DNA of 64,000 bases, taken from assembly GCF_900109565.1 (NCBI RefSeq), contig NZ_FNZZ01000003.1, forward strand, positions 310,001-374,000, given 5' to 3'. Positions 60,054 through 64,000 of the stretch are shown piece after piece. The first letter of the stretch is position 1. The number at the start of each line of letters is the position of its first letter. The position numbers and the translations under genes were made by a program. Origin of the DNA: Sphingomonas palmae. GTDB lineage: Bacteria; Pseudomonadota; Alphaproteobacteria; Sphingomonadales; Sphingomonadaceae. The notes under the pieces are model-generated. The model saw only the letters and a program-made list of their open reading frames with translations, ran no database searches and was not told the origin of the DNA.

Positions 60054-64000
<3,947 letters not shown>

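Overview
The window is a GC-rich (roughly two-thirds G+C), densely coded stretch of core chromosome from an alphaproteobacterium, most probably a sphingomonad (Sphingomonas or a close relative). The indications are the spc-alpha ribosomal gene order, a DUF1476 gene (the alphaproteobacterial F1-ATPase inhibitor zeta) next to bolA and grxD, a GGAAC-N16-CGTT sigma-EcfG type promoter, a fused ThiS-ThiG, a large TonB-dependent receptor, and the protein sequences themselves. No rRNA, tRNA, CRISPR array, prophage or insertion sequence was seen.

Positions 1-12919 (+) carry the end of the S10 operon and the spc and alpha operons: rplB (3' end), rpsS-rplV-rpsC-rplP-rpmC-rpsQ // rplN-rplX-rplE-rpsN-rpsH-rplF-rplR-rpsE-rpmD // rplO // secY-adk, a small membrane protein, rpsM-rpsK-rpoA-rplQ. 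Strong hairpins interrupt this array at several places (// and the rpoA-rplQ gap), and ribosomal protein S5 has a Gly/Arg-rich N-terminal extension of about 90 residues.

Positions 13079-22169 (+): a LysE-type exporter, guaA, a divergent subclass B3 metallo-beta-lactamase with an ArsC/Spx-like reductase, a membrane protein, panB, then a YfgM-like protein, bamB and der (outer-membrane assembly and ribosome assembly), and an Hpt protein. Positions 22166-30771 (-): aroQ-accB-accC (3-dehydroquinase and the acetyl-CoA carboxylase BCCP/biotin carboxylase pair) ending in a clear terminator, then arsC-phospholipase D-purL-enoyl-CoA hydratase-DUF418. Positions 30954-32259 (+): thiSG and a CsbD stress protein behind an EcfG promoter.

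Positions 32345-48748 are mainly + strand metabolism: a ThDP enzyme (-), an SMP-30 lactonase and a HAD hydrolase; the two CoA-transferase subunits with a lipoprotein acid phosphatase gene between them; an esterase; leuC, a 40-residue secreted peptide, leuD and a quinone oxidoreductase; DUF1476-bolA-grxD; a BlaI/M56 (BlaR1-like) regulatory pair with an unusual C-terminal domain, followed by an MBL-fold hydrolase and a DUF4230-like protein; nadA; and an excalibur-domain protein. Positions 48761-55299 hold ppk2 (-), a secreted prolyl oligopeptidase, a metallophosphoesterase and a small secreted protein (+), and a TonB-dependent receptor (-). The window closes with rpoC and a 5'-truncated rpoB (-), so rpoBC lies about 43 kb from the alpha operon on the opposite strand.

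No obviously new multi-gene system was found. The least ordinary items are the BlaI-M56 pair whose sensor domain is replaced by a proline-rich and coiled-coil region, a 14-bp hairpin covering the ribosome-binding site of the DUF1476 gene, a 12-bp perfect hairpin containing the der start codon, and terminator-like hairpins on both sides of rplO.
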